A stretch of DNA of 64,000 bases. It comes from Chloroflexota bacterium (GTDB taxonomy: Bacteria > Chloroflexota > Anaerolineae > Anaerolineales > UBA11579). A model generated the notes under the pieces. The model searched no databases. It was not told the origin of the DNA and worked only from the letters and a program-made list of their open reading frames with translations. Position numbers and translations under genes: made by a program. Shown here piece by piece: positions 16,385 to 24,595 of this stretch. How positions within the stretch are numbered: the stretch's first letter is position 1; each line of letters opens with the position of its first letter. Location: the NCBI GenBank assembly GCA_013112575.1, contig JABFGG010000004.1:124001-188000 (forward strand), in the 5' to 3' direction.

Positions 16385-16507
16385 TTAGTTAAATTTCTCT
16401 CGAGATAAACTTGTAACGAGTTCTTTCACATCATCCCCCGCCAGCTTCCCATAAAGCCAGTCAGTAATCTCCATACTCTCCTGCATCATGTTTTGAGAGA
16501 AAGCTTA
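16385..16507 (-). pseudogene. remnant of a second tyrosine integrase (C-terminus)
   Basis: Reading leftward, AFSQNMMQESMEITDWLYGKL and a short tail can be translated, ending at a stop (16385-16387). It matches the C-terminus of the element's integrase, including the catalytic-tyrosine motif (YGKL against YGQL), but a stop codon lies immediately before AFSQ and the rest of the gene is gone. A relic of an older, related element at this same locus. Confidence 0.85.
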
Positions 16508-16520
16508 GGATTCTTCCCTC

Positions 16521-16584
16521 TTGACAAATCCACAAACTCACCTTATTATACCAGCAGGTTAATTAACCAATTGATATAATAAGG
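16521..16584 (+). promoter_or_regulatory. promoter and palindromic operator of the ArsR/SRPBCC pair
   Basis: A -35 TTGACA (16521-16526) and a -10 TATTAT (16544-16549) are 17 bases apart. The -10 lies inside the left arm of an inverted repeat, CCTTATTATA (16541-16550) and TATAATAAGG (16575-16584), that brackets the perfect palindrome GGTTAATTAACC (16557-16568). Binding of the ArsR dimer here would block RNA polymerase. Confidence 0.72.
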
Positions 16585-16595
16585 AACTACAGAAT

Positions 16596-16943
16596 ATGAG
16601 GAGTGAGGATGACAGACTGAGCCAGACCTTTGCCGCCCTGGCAAACACCACCCGGCGGGCGATCCTGGCACGCTTGGCGGAGGGCGAAGCCACCGTCAAC
16701 GAACTGGCCGAGCCCTTCAACATGACCTTGCCGGCCATTTCCAAGCACATCAAAGTATTGGAGCGTGCTGGGCTCATCACCCAGGGCCAAAAAGCGCAGT
16801 ACCGTCCCTGCACCATCGACGCAGCACCCCTACAAGAAGTATCCACGTGGACAGAGCAATACCGCCACATCTGGGAAGAACGCTTTGACCGCATGGACGA
16901 CTATATCAACCAACTGAACCAGAAGGAGCAAGACCATGAGTGA
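16596..16943 (+). CDS. ArsR-family winged-helix regulator
   Basis: 115 residues. Canonical ArsR fold: LSQTFAALANTTRRAIL, the HTH AEPFNMTLPAISKHIKVLERAGLI and the wing LITQGQKAQYRPC. It lacks the C-V-C metal box of ArsR proper, and is of the type that pairs with an SRPBCC protein (COG0640 fused or next to AHSA1). Overlaps the next gene by 8 bases. Confidence 0.92.
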   Translation: MRSEDDRLSQTFAALANTTRRAILARLAEGEATVNELAEPFNMTLPAISKHIKVLERAGLITQGQKAQYRPCTIDAAPLQEVSTWTEQYRHIWEERFDRMDDYINQLNQKEQDHE

Positions 16944-17415
16944 TAGCACCGTTTCAGAAGATGCAATTGTGATCGAACGTGTATTTGATGCCCCCACGGA
17001 CATCGTGTGGGGTATGTGGACTGAGCCAGACCACTTCAAGAATTGGTACGGCCCGCAGGGGTTCAGCATTCCCCTGGCCGAAATCGAATTGACCGTGGGC
17101 GGCAAGCGGATGGTATGCATGGAGTCGCCGGACGGCACCATGAAAATGTGCACCACCGGCGAACACCTCGAAGTCACGCCCACCAGTCGCCTGGTCTACA
17201 CTGAAAGCATGGCGGATGCAGATGGCAACGTAATGCCCATGGGTGAGGGCAATCCAGGGAGAACCGAGGTCACTGTAATATTGGAAGATGTGGATGGCCG
17301 CACAAAAATGGTGCTGACGCATGCCGGTGTCCCCGCCGATTCGCCCGGTGCCACTGGGTGGAACCAAGCCTTCGACAAGCTGACCGACTACGTCGGGACT
17401 GTCGTCAAGGGCTAA
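16936..17415 (+). CDS. SRPBCC/AHSA1-type ligand-binding protein
   Basis: 159 residues with the START-like (SRPBCC) fold. Visible signature: IERVFDAPTDIVWGMWTEPDHFKNWYGP, then GGKRMVCMESPDG and TGWNQAFDKLTDYVG at the C-terminus, as in AHSA1-domain proteins. Such proteins bind hydrophobic ligands and are commonly encoded after an ArsR repressor, which suggests the pair responds to a small molecule. The ligand is unknown. Confidence 0.9.
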   Translation: MSDSTVSEDAIVIERVFDAPTDIVWGMWTEPDHFKNWYGPQGFSIPLAEIELTVGGKRMVCMESPDGTMKMCTTGEHLEVTPTSRLVYTESMADADGNVMPMGEGNPGRTEVTVILEDVDGRTKMVLTHAGVPADSPGATGWNQAFDKLTDYVGTVVKG

Positions 17416-17446
17416 AACTCGCCCACCTTTCCCTACCTATTTTCTC

Positions 17447-17475
17447 CAAAAAGGCCCTTTTCTGAAGGGCCTTTT
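17447..17475 (+). terminator. terminator after the ArsR/SRPBCC pair
   Basis: AAAGGCCCTT and AAGGGCCTTTT form a stem, followed by a T-rich end, a few bases before the phosphotransferase gene. Confidence 0.75.
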
Positions 17476-17520
17476 GCATTGTCGGTTATCATAGTTTCTA
17501 GAGAAATCGAGGATGGAGCA

Positions 17521-18411
17521 ATGTTAGACCCCAACGAAAATAAAGCAGCTTACACAAAATATTTTTCGGAAGCCCTGGGTTTTGAAACCAGCATCCAGCG
17601 CTCCGAAGCCCTGAAAAAAAGTACTCGTCAGGCCCCCTGGCGCTTCGATCTTGAGATCAACGGAAAGGTGAAAGCCTTTGTCTTGCGCATAGATGCCCGC
17701 TCCAGTTTATATGAATATCAAGTCCTCAAGGCCATGGAAGAAATCCCCATACCGACCCCCAAGGTTTACGGCCTGGACGAAGAGGGCCAACATTTAGGGG
17801 AACCCTGTTTCTTCATGGAATTGATCAAAGGCGAGTCTTTGCTAACCTATATGAAGGCTGGAGAGGGTTGGGCAGATGATCTGTACATTTCCACAGCGAA
17901 TCGACTACATGCTGTTCAATTAGGGCAATTGGGAGAAGTCGCCAAGCTGATCAAAACGGAAACAGCCGAAGATGTTTTGGATTCTGCCTATGAGTATTTG
18001 CACAGCCTGGACGAACCAGTAGCAGAGGCTGCTTACAAGAAATTGAAAGGCAACGTTCCAACCCTGGCACAGACCTGTTTCAGCAATGGCGACCTTTATC
18101 CTGACAACATGCTGGTCAAAGATAAAACCCTGGTAGCCGTGATCGACTTTGCCAATGCAAGCGTCTCCGATCCCTTATACGAGTTCCTGTTGACCTTCTT
18201 TGTCCATCCTGAGCTACGCGGCCGGGGTATCGAAGAAAATTTTTGCGAGAGCAAAGGCATTGATTCCAAGGTGCTGCCCTGGTACCATGCCCTGGAATAC
18301 TTTGATACTTGGCGTTGGGTCTCCAAATATGGCGAACCCTTCGTAGGATATGATGAAGATCGCCTAAGGAGCACCATGCAGAAGTGGGTGGAAACAGGTT
18401 CTCTGGATTAG
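17521..18411 (+). CDS. phosphotransferase/aminoglycoside-kinase-like protein
   Basis: 296 residues from ATG 17521, which has GGATGGAG ahead of it; the longer reading frame would run back into the terminator. APH-like kinase fold: a nucleotide-binding N-lobe, EDLEGQHLGEPCFFMELIKGESL hinge region, catalytic loop SNGDLYPDNM near residue 196 (the usual His of HGDxxxxN is replaced by Asn) and VIDFANA carrying the metal-binding Asp near 215. Substrate unknown: choline/ethanolamine, homoserine or a sugar are all possible. The His-to-Asn change questions catalytic competence. Confidence 0.75.
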   Translation: MLDPNENKAAYTKYFSEALGFETSIQRSEALKKSTRQAPWRFDLEINGKVKAFVLRIDARSSLYEYQVLKAMEEIPIPTPKVYGLDEEGQHLGEPCFFMELIKGESLLTYMKAGEGWADDLYISTANRLHAVQLGQLGEVAKLIKTETAEDVLDSAYEYLHSLDEPVAEAAYKKLKGNVPTLAQTCFSNGDLYPDNMLVKDKTLVAVIDFANASVSDPLYEFLLTFFVHPELRGRGIEENFCESKGIDSKVLPWYHALEYFDTWRWVSKYGEPFVGYDEDRLRSTMQKWVETGSLD

Positions 18412-18426
18412 ATTATCACTCGACAT

Positions 18427-19668
18427 CTAATATATGTCCCCAAAAATCAATATAGCTGTGCCGTTGACGTAATGAAGAATCGAGAGGATTGTCAGCCCAA
18501 CCAGCAGTTGTCGGGGCCAGTGGCGTATACCAATTGCTGTTAATAACATGAGGGGCACTACAAAATCCAATGTGTATCGCGGCCCGAATTGTATCCAGCC
18601 CGTGCCAATGTTCAACAGAATCGGGATGTTCACTAACAAGATGGTAATCAGCAGCATCCTCTCTGACCACTTTTGGCGGTTAGCGTAAAACCCCTGGAAG
18701 GCTGCGAAGAAGACAGGGCTGAGCAAAAACAGGCTGCCCCCAAAGAGCGAACCTTCACTCCACGGGAAAGGATAGTTGATGTAGTTGTAATAGAAGTTTG
18801 TAGGTAGATAACGAATGCTGAAGGTGCCGTATTTAAAATAGGGATCGACGAAAATAACATTCATATTCTGATAAGCTGACCCCAGGTCCAGTGGGTGCCC
18901 AAAACGGCTCCAGTTGTAGACCAGGTAGATCGATCCAAAAATAAATAGCGGCGACAAACCCAGTATTGCCAACCGCAAACGCGCTTTCCACTCGAGTTCT
19001 ACATGCTTTGCCAATAAGTGATATGCCGGCCATAGCCCCGCCACGAATAGATGATTGCGTGTCATTGCTGCACAGGTGATCAATAGTCCTGTGATCAAGA
19101 AGGCTTTCCAGCCGCGCAGCCGGATGGCGGCGATATATGTCAGGAGCAGGAAAAATATGGCCACATTCTGTGATAGAAACCACACTTTTCCAACCGAGGC
19201 AATCGTGATGTGCACCGTGCCAAATGCGAAGAACAGACTCAAAAGCCCCCGCTGTAGGGAAGATACGGAAATAATTCCTTCCTCGTCTGCATAGCGCAAC
19301 AGTAGTGTCATCAGCCCTACACTGGCCGATGCAAACAATAATGTAATAACCACGTCACTGACGTTCACCCCGAATAGCGTTACAAGAGGCATCAGCAAAA
19401 AAGCAGGCACCGGTGGCCAGTACAGATAATACTGGCCTTCAAAAAAATTGAGGTCATATACATTAGACGGGATAATGCGCAGATGCAACTGCCCATGTAA
19501 AAATGCATCGGCCAGATAACTGAAATAGTTTGTGCTGGAGATCCACTCGCCATTGATAAGCGCAAAAAAGCTATAGACGACGAGGGCGAACAGCATGCTC
19601 CATCCTGGCTTGCACCACAGAAACACGAACGCTTTGATATATTCTTTGGGATTAAAGTTAGTTTTCAA
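18427..19668 (-). CDS. GT-C-like polytopic membrane glycosyltransferase
   Basis: 413 residues, about ten membrane segments, with an acidic/aromatic loop (SSTNYFSYLADAFLHGQLHLR and DLNFFEGQYYLYWPP) after the first helix typical of dolichyl/polyprenyl-phosphate-sugar transferases of Chloroflexota. The start is TTG at 19668 inside a palindrome GTTAGTTT-TC-AAACTAAC (19657-19674). It is divergent from the 653-residue GT-C gene, and both would use lipid-linked sugars to glycosylate envelope components. Confidence 0.7.
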   Translation of the reverse strand: MKTNFNPKEYIKAFVFLWCKPGWSMLFALVVYSFFALINGEWISSTNYFSYLADAFLHGQLHLRIIPSNVYDLNFFEGQYYLYWPPVPAFLLMPLVTLFGVNVSDVVITLLFASASVGLMTLLLRYADEEGIISVSSLQRGLLSLFFAFGTVHITIASVGKVWFLSQNVAIFFLLLTYIAAIRLRGWKAFLITGLLITCAAMTRNHLFVAGLWPAYHLLAKHVELEWKARLRLAILGLSPLFIFGSIYLVYNWSRFGHPLDLGSAYQNMNVIFVDPYFKYGTFSIRYLPTNFYYNYINYPFPWSEGSLFGGSLFLLSPVFFAAFQGFYANRQKWSERMLLITILLVNIPILLNIGTGWIQFGPRYTLDFVVPLMLLTAIGIRHWPRQLLVGLTILSILHYVNGTAILIFGDIY

Positions 19669-19811
19669 ACTAACCTTTGAGGGAATCGTATTCTTGAGAC
19701 ATGGCTGTCATGATAAGAAGGCATTCTATTTGTTGGGCAGTTTACCATTATCTTTTTGCTCAGAGCGATGCACACTTTGACGACTCCAACGTCCAATGTG
19801 ATAATAGCCCT

Positions 19812-21773
19812 ATGCAATCCACGCCTGCTGCACACTCCCAAAATGCATCAAGACAAGCCACAATTCTCCTGGCTACTGTAGTACTGGCTGGGGCTTTGCT
19901 GCGTTTTTATCAGTTGGGTGCGCAGCCCCTGTGGATGGATGAGATATTCACCGGTATTTTCGTAACCGCCCAAAACTCCTGGGCAGAGGTCTTTGAACGC
20001 ATTCTGACTGAGCCCAACCCACTCAACCCCTTCACCTATGTGGTCACCCATGCAGTGCTGCTGCTATTTAAGGAGAACAGCGTTACGCTGCGCCTGCTGG
20101 CCGCTTTTACGGGGTTATTGGGCGTGTTGGCTATTTATTTTGTAGGCCAGGCTTATTTCAACCGCCGTGTGGGGTTGATTGCCGCTTTGCTGCTGGCTAT
20201 CGCACCGATGCATATCTTCCACTCGCGCGAGGCGCGCTATTACGCCCCCGTGGTCTTGTTTTCACTGTTGACCTATTACTTCCTGCATCGCGGCTTACAA
20301 AGCGGCCAGCGCAAATGGTGGCTAGGCTTTACGCTGGTCAGCATCCTCAACATCTACACGCATTTGACCACATTCCTTGTGCTCATCACTCAGGCAGTAT
20401 ACGCAGGTTTTTTGAGTCTGGAGGGTTTCTTCACAGGCCAGAGGCGCACTGAGGCTACAATCCGCTTCAAAGACATTTTCGTACCGCTTTCCATAAGTCT
20501 GGTAGTCATTGGTTTCAGTTACCTTCCCCTTGTTCCGGTCGCCATCGGCTGGGTCAACGGCCCTCAGGCTATCGGCAACGAGGGTAACCCCCATGGCTTT
20601 GAGATATCGGCTAATTTTTTCTTACAACTGTACGCCAATTTTGGGGCTGGTTTGGGCTTGCCTCTGTCTGTTTTTGTAAGCGCCTGTCTTATTGGTATGC
20701 TGCTTGCCTGGCGTAGAGAACAGCGCCCCACACTTTTCTTCCTGTTGATGGCCACCTTGCCCTTTATACTCATCCTGCTGGCCCGCCCCAAACACTTCTT
20801 CGCCCATAAATATGTGATCTCATTGTTACCTCTCTACCTGATCTTCATTGCAGGCGGTATTGAGTACCTTGCCAGTCGCATCACACGCACCCTGAGTGAT
20901 TGGGTCCAATGGCCTTATTTGTCGTTGGCTAGTCTTACTGTGCTCACGGCGCTCTTCGCGGGCATCAGCCTGCAGCGCATTCAAGGGGGCTACAATGATG
21001 AGGTAGACCAATGGCAGGCTATCAGTACCTTTCTGGAGGCCAACGTCCGGCCGGGAGATGCAGTTGCAGTCTTGCCGACCTTTCTTGTAACGGCCCAGGG
21101 TGATGAGATCCTGGGCTATCTAGATCCTCTCCCTCAAGGTATGGGCATATCAGTGCCTTACACAACTGCCGAATTGAGTGCTTTATTGAGCCAGAACGAA
21201 CGCTTGTGGATCGTCAATGAGGGCCTCCTCATTGACCCCGCGGAAGCGGAGCCTTTGCTAGTCTGGCTGGCCGGCACACCCGCCCTTACTTTGTCATTCG
21301 ATGAGGACCGGCACGTGCATTATCTGGGAAAGGATATGCCCTTTGACGCATTGCTGGACGAGGCAAGCGACTTTGAATTCACGGATGCCAGCCTGTATGC
21401 TTCTCTCGGCGACCTCTATGCGTCAGAAGAACGCTGGGAAGAAGGTCTTGTGGCTTACCAACAAGCCTTTGAGATGGAGCCGGACCAAGGCATCTGGCAT
21501 ATGCGTTTGGGCATGTTTTATGATCAAATGGGTGATTCTGTCTCAGCCGAAGCGGAATATTTGACTGCAATAGAGCTCCAGCCCGATGTAGCTGGCTTTC
21601 ACGCGGCACTTGCTGATCATTATCGCCTGCTCGGAAAACGCCAGGATGCCATTGACCATTACACTCAGGCCTTGCAGTTGTGGCGTAAACAAATCATAGG
21701 GCGCGACACTACGCCTTATTCTCAGCTTTGGCAGCAGCATATCAATGATTTGCAGATCGGCATATTGCCTTAG
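19812..21773 (+). CDS. GT-C (PMT/ArnT-like) glycosyltransferase with C-terminal TPR
   Basis: 653 residues from ATG 19812; the longer frame to 19701 lies in poor sequence. About eleven membrane segments. The catalytic loop after helix 1 carries LWMDEIFTGIF, the W-x-D-E type motif of ArnT/PMT_2 enzymes that take a sugar from a polyprenyl phosphate. From about residue 540 a tetratricopeptide array (SLGDLYASEERWEEGLVAYQ and following repeats) is fused, probably recruiting the acceptor or partners. Likely a surface glycan or lipid glycosyltransferase. Confidence 0.85.
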   Translation: MQSTPAAHSQNASRQATILLATVVLAGALLRFYQLGAQPLWMDEIFTGIFVTAQNSWAEVFERILTEPNPLNPFTYVVTHAVLLLFKENSVTLRLLAAFTGLLGVLAIYFVGQAYFNRRVGLIAALLLAIAPMHIFHSREARYYAPVVLFSLLTYYFLHRGLQSGQRKWWLGFTLVSILNIYTHLTTFLVLITQAVYAGFLSLEGFFTGQRRTEATIRFKDIFVPLSISLVVIGFSYLPLVPVAIGWVNGPQAIGNEGNPHGFEISANFFLQLYANFGAGLGLPLSVFVSACLIGMLLAWRREQRPTLFFLLMATLPFILILLARPKHFFAHKYVISLLPLYLIFIAGGIEYLASRITRTLSDWVQWPYLSLASLTVLTALFAGISLQRIQGGYNDEVDQWQAISTFLEANVRPGDAVAVLPTFLVTAQGDEILGYLDPLPQGMGISVPYTTAELSALLSQNERLWIVNEGLLIDPAEAEPLLVWLAGTPALTLSFDEDRHVHYLGKDMPFDALLDEASDFEFTDASLYASLGDLYASEERWEEGLVAYQQAFEMEPDQGIWHMRLGMFYDQMGDSVSAEAEYLTAIELQPDVAGFHAALADHYRLLGKRQDAIDHYTQALQLWRKQIIGRDTTPYSQLWQQHINDLQIGILP

Positions 21774-21833
21774 AGTCTTCCATATGCTAGAATAAATTAC
21801 CAGTCGAGAAGGATTCCTTAGGAGAGGACCCCC

Positions 21834-22336
21834 ATGTTAAGCATCAAACTTGATAAACGGCAGATGAGGCTGGTGCAAACCGCCTTGCTCATCGGCCTAT
21901 TTCTACTGTTAATCCTGGCCTTTGGCGCCTATCAGAGCTCGCCTTAGCTGCCCCGGATTCGGTGGATCCCCTGGCCCCAAGTTCAGACCTGGCGCTTCAG
22001 GGCTATTATTACCCCCCGCCTGCTCCTCCAGTCATTCCACCATCTCCGGAGAAGCGCTGTAAGCTCATTGTTAAACCCTCGACGGTTACTTTGGGCGAGC
22101 CTTTCGAGGTCTGCTGGCTGGGTAACAAAGATGCAAATCTGAAAGTAGGCCCGGCGATTGTCGCCCCCGATGGTCTGGAGTACTACGCAAAAATAGACGG
22201 CAAGGGTGTAGTTTGCCACCAGTACACCATCAATGCAGGCGAAGTATTGCCCGGAACCCACGACTTCCGTTGTATTGGTGCGGACGGTACTATCCTCGCA
22301 ACCACTTTGAAAGTTGTGGTACCAGGCGACAACTAG
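21834..22336 (+). pseudogene. frameshifted gene for a small secreted protein (two parts)
   Basis: A 37-codon piece (21834-21947) encodes a basic start and one membrane/signal segment (LVQTALLIGLFLLLILAFG) and ends at a stop near 21945. A second frame, offset by one base, opens with LALAAPDSVDP and continues without a break to 22336. Reading across the offset gives one secreted or anchored protein of about 165 residues with a signal peptide ending near ALA. One missing base would account for it. Either a true frameshift or a sequencing or assembly error. Confidence 0.5.
21962..22336 (+). CDS. secreted-protein part of the frameshifted gene
   Basis: 124 residues if GTG 21962 were used on its own. 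A proline-rich stretch (YYYPPPAPPVIPPSPEK) is followed by a beta-sandwich-like region with CxxxV cysteines (C-K-L-I, FEVCWLG, VVCHQY, FRCIGAD), suggesting an extracellular disulfide-bonded domain. No signal peptide of its own, which supports the frameshift reading above. Confidence 0.4.
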   Translation: MDPLAPSSDLALQGYYYPPPAPPVIPPSPEKRCKLIVKPSTVTLGEPFEVCWLGNKDANLKVGPAIVAPDGLEYYAKIDGKGVVCHQYTINAGEVLPGTHDFRCIGADGTILATTLKVVVPGDN

Positions 22337-22356
22337 TCAGTTCAATTCGTCAACTA

Positions 22357-22389
22357 TAAAAAAGCCCCAGATTTTTTCTGGGGCTTTTT
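22357..22389 (+). terminator. rho-independent terminator
   Basis: AAAAAGCCCCAG and CTGGGGCTTTTT flank a short T-rich loop, followed by T residues; ends the secreted-protein transcript. Confidence 0.8.
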
Positions 22390-22538
22390 CTATGGTAGAA
22401 ATAAACCACCCTATGTTTGGACTTTCGCGTGTTGCTATGGATCTGGAATATCCGAACATATCCTTACAAAATCGTATAGGAAATTAATTATTAATAACAT
22501 ATCATTCCAGACGAGATACTGTCTTATAAGGTAGATGA

Positions 22539-23108
22539 GTGCATAGCGAAAAGCAGCTACTCCAAAGAGCCAAAGATTTTGATCTTGAGGCTCTAGAGGA
22601 AATCTTTAATCGATATAACGACGGACTTTATCGTTACGCCTACCGTTTGCTTGGTGATGCATCTATGGCTGAGGAATGTGTTTCCGAAACCTTCAATCGC
22701 TTACTGCAAGCATTTCACAACGATAAAGGGCCAGATAAGTATCTGCGCGCCTATTTATATCGGATAGCACATAACTGGATTGCTGCGTACTATAAAAAGC
22801 ATACCCAACCTGATTTGAATTTGGAACTTGTATTAGATCACCTTTCTGAGGCGGATGATAATACTGCTAGCATCGCTGAAATAAATATGCAACGAGAGTG
22901 GATCCGAAAGGCAATTATCGACCTGCCTGTGCCTCAACAGACAGCTATTGTTTTAAAGTATTTTGAAGGCTGGTCAAATAAAGAGATTGCTGCGATCATG
23001 AAAAAAACCGTTGGTGCTGTAAAAGCCTTAGAAAACCGTGGGATTTCCAATTTGAAGAAGAAAATTCAAATTGAAAGTGTCAGGAGAGATAGACATGGAT
23101 CGAGATAG
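22539..23108 (+). CDS. ECF-type RNA polymerase sigma factor
   Basis: 189 residues starting at GTG 22539. Region 2 is clear (EIFNRYNDGLYRYAYRLLGDASMAEECVSETFNRLLQAF), as is region 4 (LPVPQQTAIVLKYFEGWSNKEIAAIM) with its helix-turn-helix ending KALENRGISNLKK. It overlaps the anti-sigma gene by 14 bases, so the pair is translationally coupled. Targets are unknown; the pair lies upstream of the FHA/TadE group. Confidence 0.92.
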   Translation: MHSEKQLLQRAKDFDLEALEEIFNRYNDGLYRYAYRLLGDASMAEECVSETFNRLLQAFHNDKGPDKYLRAYLYRIAHNWIAAYYKKHTQPDLNLELVLDHLSEADDNTASIAEINMQREWIRKAIIDLPVPQQTAIVLKYFEGWSNKEIAAIMKKTVGAVKALENRGISNLKKKIQIESVRRDRHGSR

Positions 23109-24330
23109 TCGCCTGAATAAGATCCTCAAGTATCTCTTCGGCGTAATGGATGAAGCTCCCCCGCGTAGTCCCGAAGCCAGCGAAGCAACAAAATCTCGCT
23201 TCTTGACCCATGCTAAAAGGTATAAACGCGCCAGAGATCGGGCTGCTGCTCCAGCAAGCCCTGTCCTACGGGCACGCCGTATAAGATATCAAGCAGTGCT
23301 TGGGACGCTGCTTGTTCTGTTTTTTCTATTTGCTGGTGGCCTGGGGAGTACAGCCTACGCAGCCCAGGGAGCACTGCCCGGTGAGCCTCTCTATGATATG
23401 AAGCTTCTGTTCGAAGACACTCGCATACTCTTTGCCAATTCAACTGAAGGCAAGTTGTCCTTGCATCTTTCTTTTGCCAATGAGCGTGTCTTCGAACTGC
23501 GAAACTCGCTTAACTCCAATGATGAAATCAGCCTGATGGCAGTCAAGCATAATTTTGACTATCACGTAAATAGCGCGCAATTAATCATTGCACAGGACGC
23601 CTCTCTTCTTGCTTATGAAAACGAATTGGAAAAGATAAATCTGGATTATTATATGCTGGTCTCAAATGAAGAAGAACCGCCAGGTGAAAGCGCATCATTT
23701 GATGGAACTCCCACTGCTACTGCAACACAACCCTTTATCGTAACGAACACCCTGGTTCCATCTGCAGGGCCAACAATCACGCCCACCCAAAACATGACAC
23801 AGGGATCAGCCCCAACTGACACACCGTCCCCAATACTAGACACTACACCGACCATAATCCATAGCCTGACATTAAGTCCTTCGCCGACACTAACGCTTAC
23901 GCCTCAACCAGAACCAAGCCAAACTACCACGCCCACCAGTACGCTTACGGTGACGGCAACCCATACGGTTGACATGTGTGGCGGCATCAGTCTCTCCAGT
24001 CTTTGGTTTGACGAACAGCAAGTCTTCCGTACGATCATCAACAATAGCCCCTCCACGATTACTATTAGTCAACTCTTGCTGGAATGGCCCGAAGACAACG
24101 AGGAGCTAATCAAGATCGAACTCAATGATGATGCTATTTGGGACCAAAAGGACACTGAGCCACCTTCCAATATCCCTGCAGAATCGGGTTGGAAATTAGG
24201 GGTTGATCGTGTTATCGGTGTTGGGCAAAGCCTCGAGATTATGTTCCAATTCGATGAAGACGCTGAGAGCGGTGACTATAACACCACGCTGACCTTCGAC
24301 AATGCATGTCAGGTACAGGCTACAAACTAA
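23095..24330 (+). CDS. membrane anti-sigma factor with DUF5667 and long T/P-rich linker
   Basis: 411 residues from ATG 23095, which has AGGAGAG ahead of it. N-terminal cytosolic part of about 70 residues (binds the sigma factor by inference), a membrane segment near 75-95 (QAVLGTLLVLFFLFAGGLGS), then a DUF5667 region (AAQGALPGEPLYDMKLLFED) typical of anti-sigma proteins. Next comes a Thr/Pro/Ser-rich linker of roughly 110 residues, and a C-terminal beta domain with MCGGISLSSLWF. The linker looks like a cell-wall spacer or a glycosylated stalk. Confidence 0.82.
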   Translation: MDRDSRLNKILKYLFGVMDEAPPRSPEASEATKSRFLTHAKRYKRARDRAAAPASPVLRARRIRYQAVLGTLLVLFFLFAGGLGSTAYAAQGALPGEPLYDMKLLFEDTRILFANSTEGKLSLHLSFANERVFELRNSLNSNDEISLMAVKHNFDYHVNSAQLIIAQDASLLAYENELEKINLDYYMLVSNEEEPPGESASFDGTPTATATQPFIVTNTLVPSAGPTITPTQNMTQGSAPTDTPSPILDTTPTIIHSLTLSPSPTLTLTPQPEPSQTTTPTSTLTVTATHTVDMCGGISLSSLWFDEQQVFRTIINNSPSTITISQLLLEWPEDNEELIKIELNDDAIWDQKDTEPPSNIPAESGWKLGVDRVIGVGQSLEIMFQFDEDAESGDYNTTLTFDNACQVQATN

Positions 24331-24355
24331 AAAGCATATACAGTTCTTGATAAAC

Positions 24356-24384
24356 AAAAGGATGCCGCAACAGGCATCCTTTTT
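24356..24384 (+). terminator. rho-independent terminator
   Basis: AAAAGGATGCC and GGCATCCTTTT form a strong stem with loop GCAACA and a T run, after the anti-sigma gene. Confidence 0.85.
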
Positions 24385-24431
24385 ATATTTAGAGTATTTT
24401 CTCCGCTCTAATCCTTAATTTCTATTGATTA

Positions 24432-24465
24432 GATTCCGTAACGATTCTCTTCTTTTTTGCTCATA
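24432..24465. repeat. 34-bp conserved sequence, copy 1
   Basis: Matches 26338-26371 at 30 of 34 positions. Copy 1 ends 130 bases before the FHA gene, copy 2 eight bases before the first TadE-like gene. On the opposite strand both start with ATG and would encode MSKKE[E/A]NRYGI; two of the four differences are silent third-position changes. Regulatory element and coding relic remain alternatives. Confidence 0.6.
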
Positions 24466-24595
24466 GATTAGTAGATAACTGCCGTCATATTTTTTCTTGC
24501 TCATATCGTAAATCGGCTCGATATAGCATGTTGTTGTGCTTCTCAGTCATTAAATTGCTGTTGATGTATTAGCAAATCAGGATAGGTGTATTCAG

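Noticed and set aside
19701..19811. 37-codon extension of the GT-C/TPR protein
   Set aside because: Its composition is odd and no ribosome site precedes it; ATG 19812 starts shortly before the first membrane helix.
23700..23960. repeated Thr/Pro-rich codons resembling a short tandem array
   Set aside because: They are the coding sequence of the anti-sigma factor's low-complexity linker; the repeats are imperfect and have no spacer structure, so not CRISPR.
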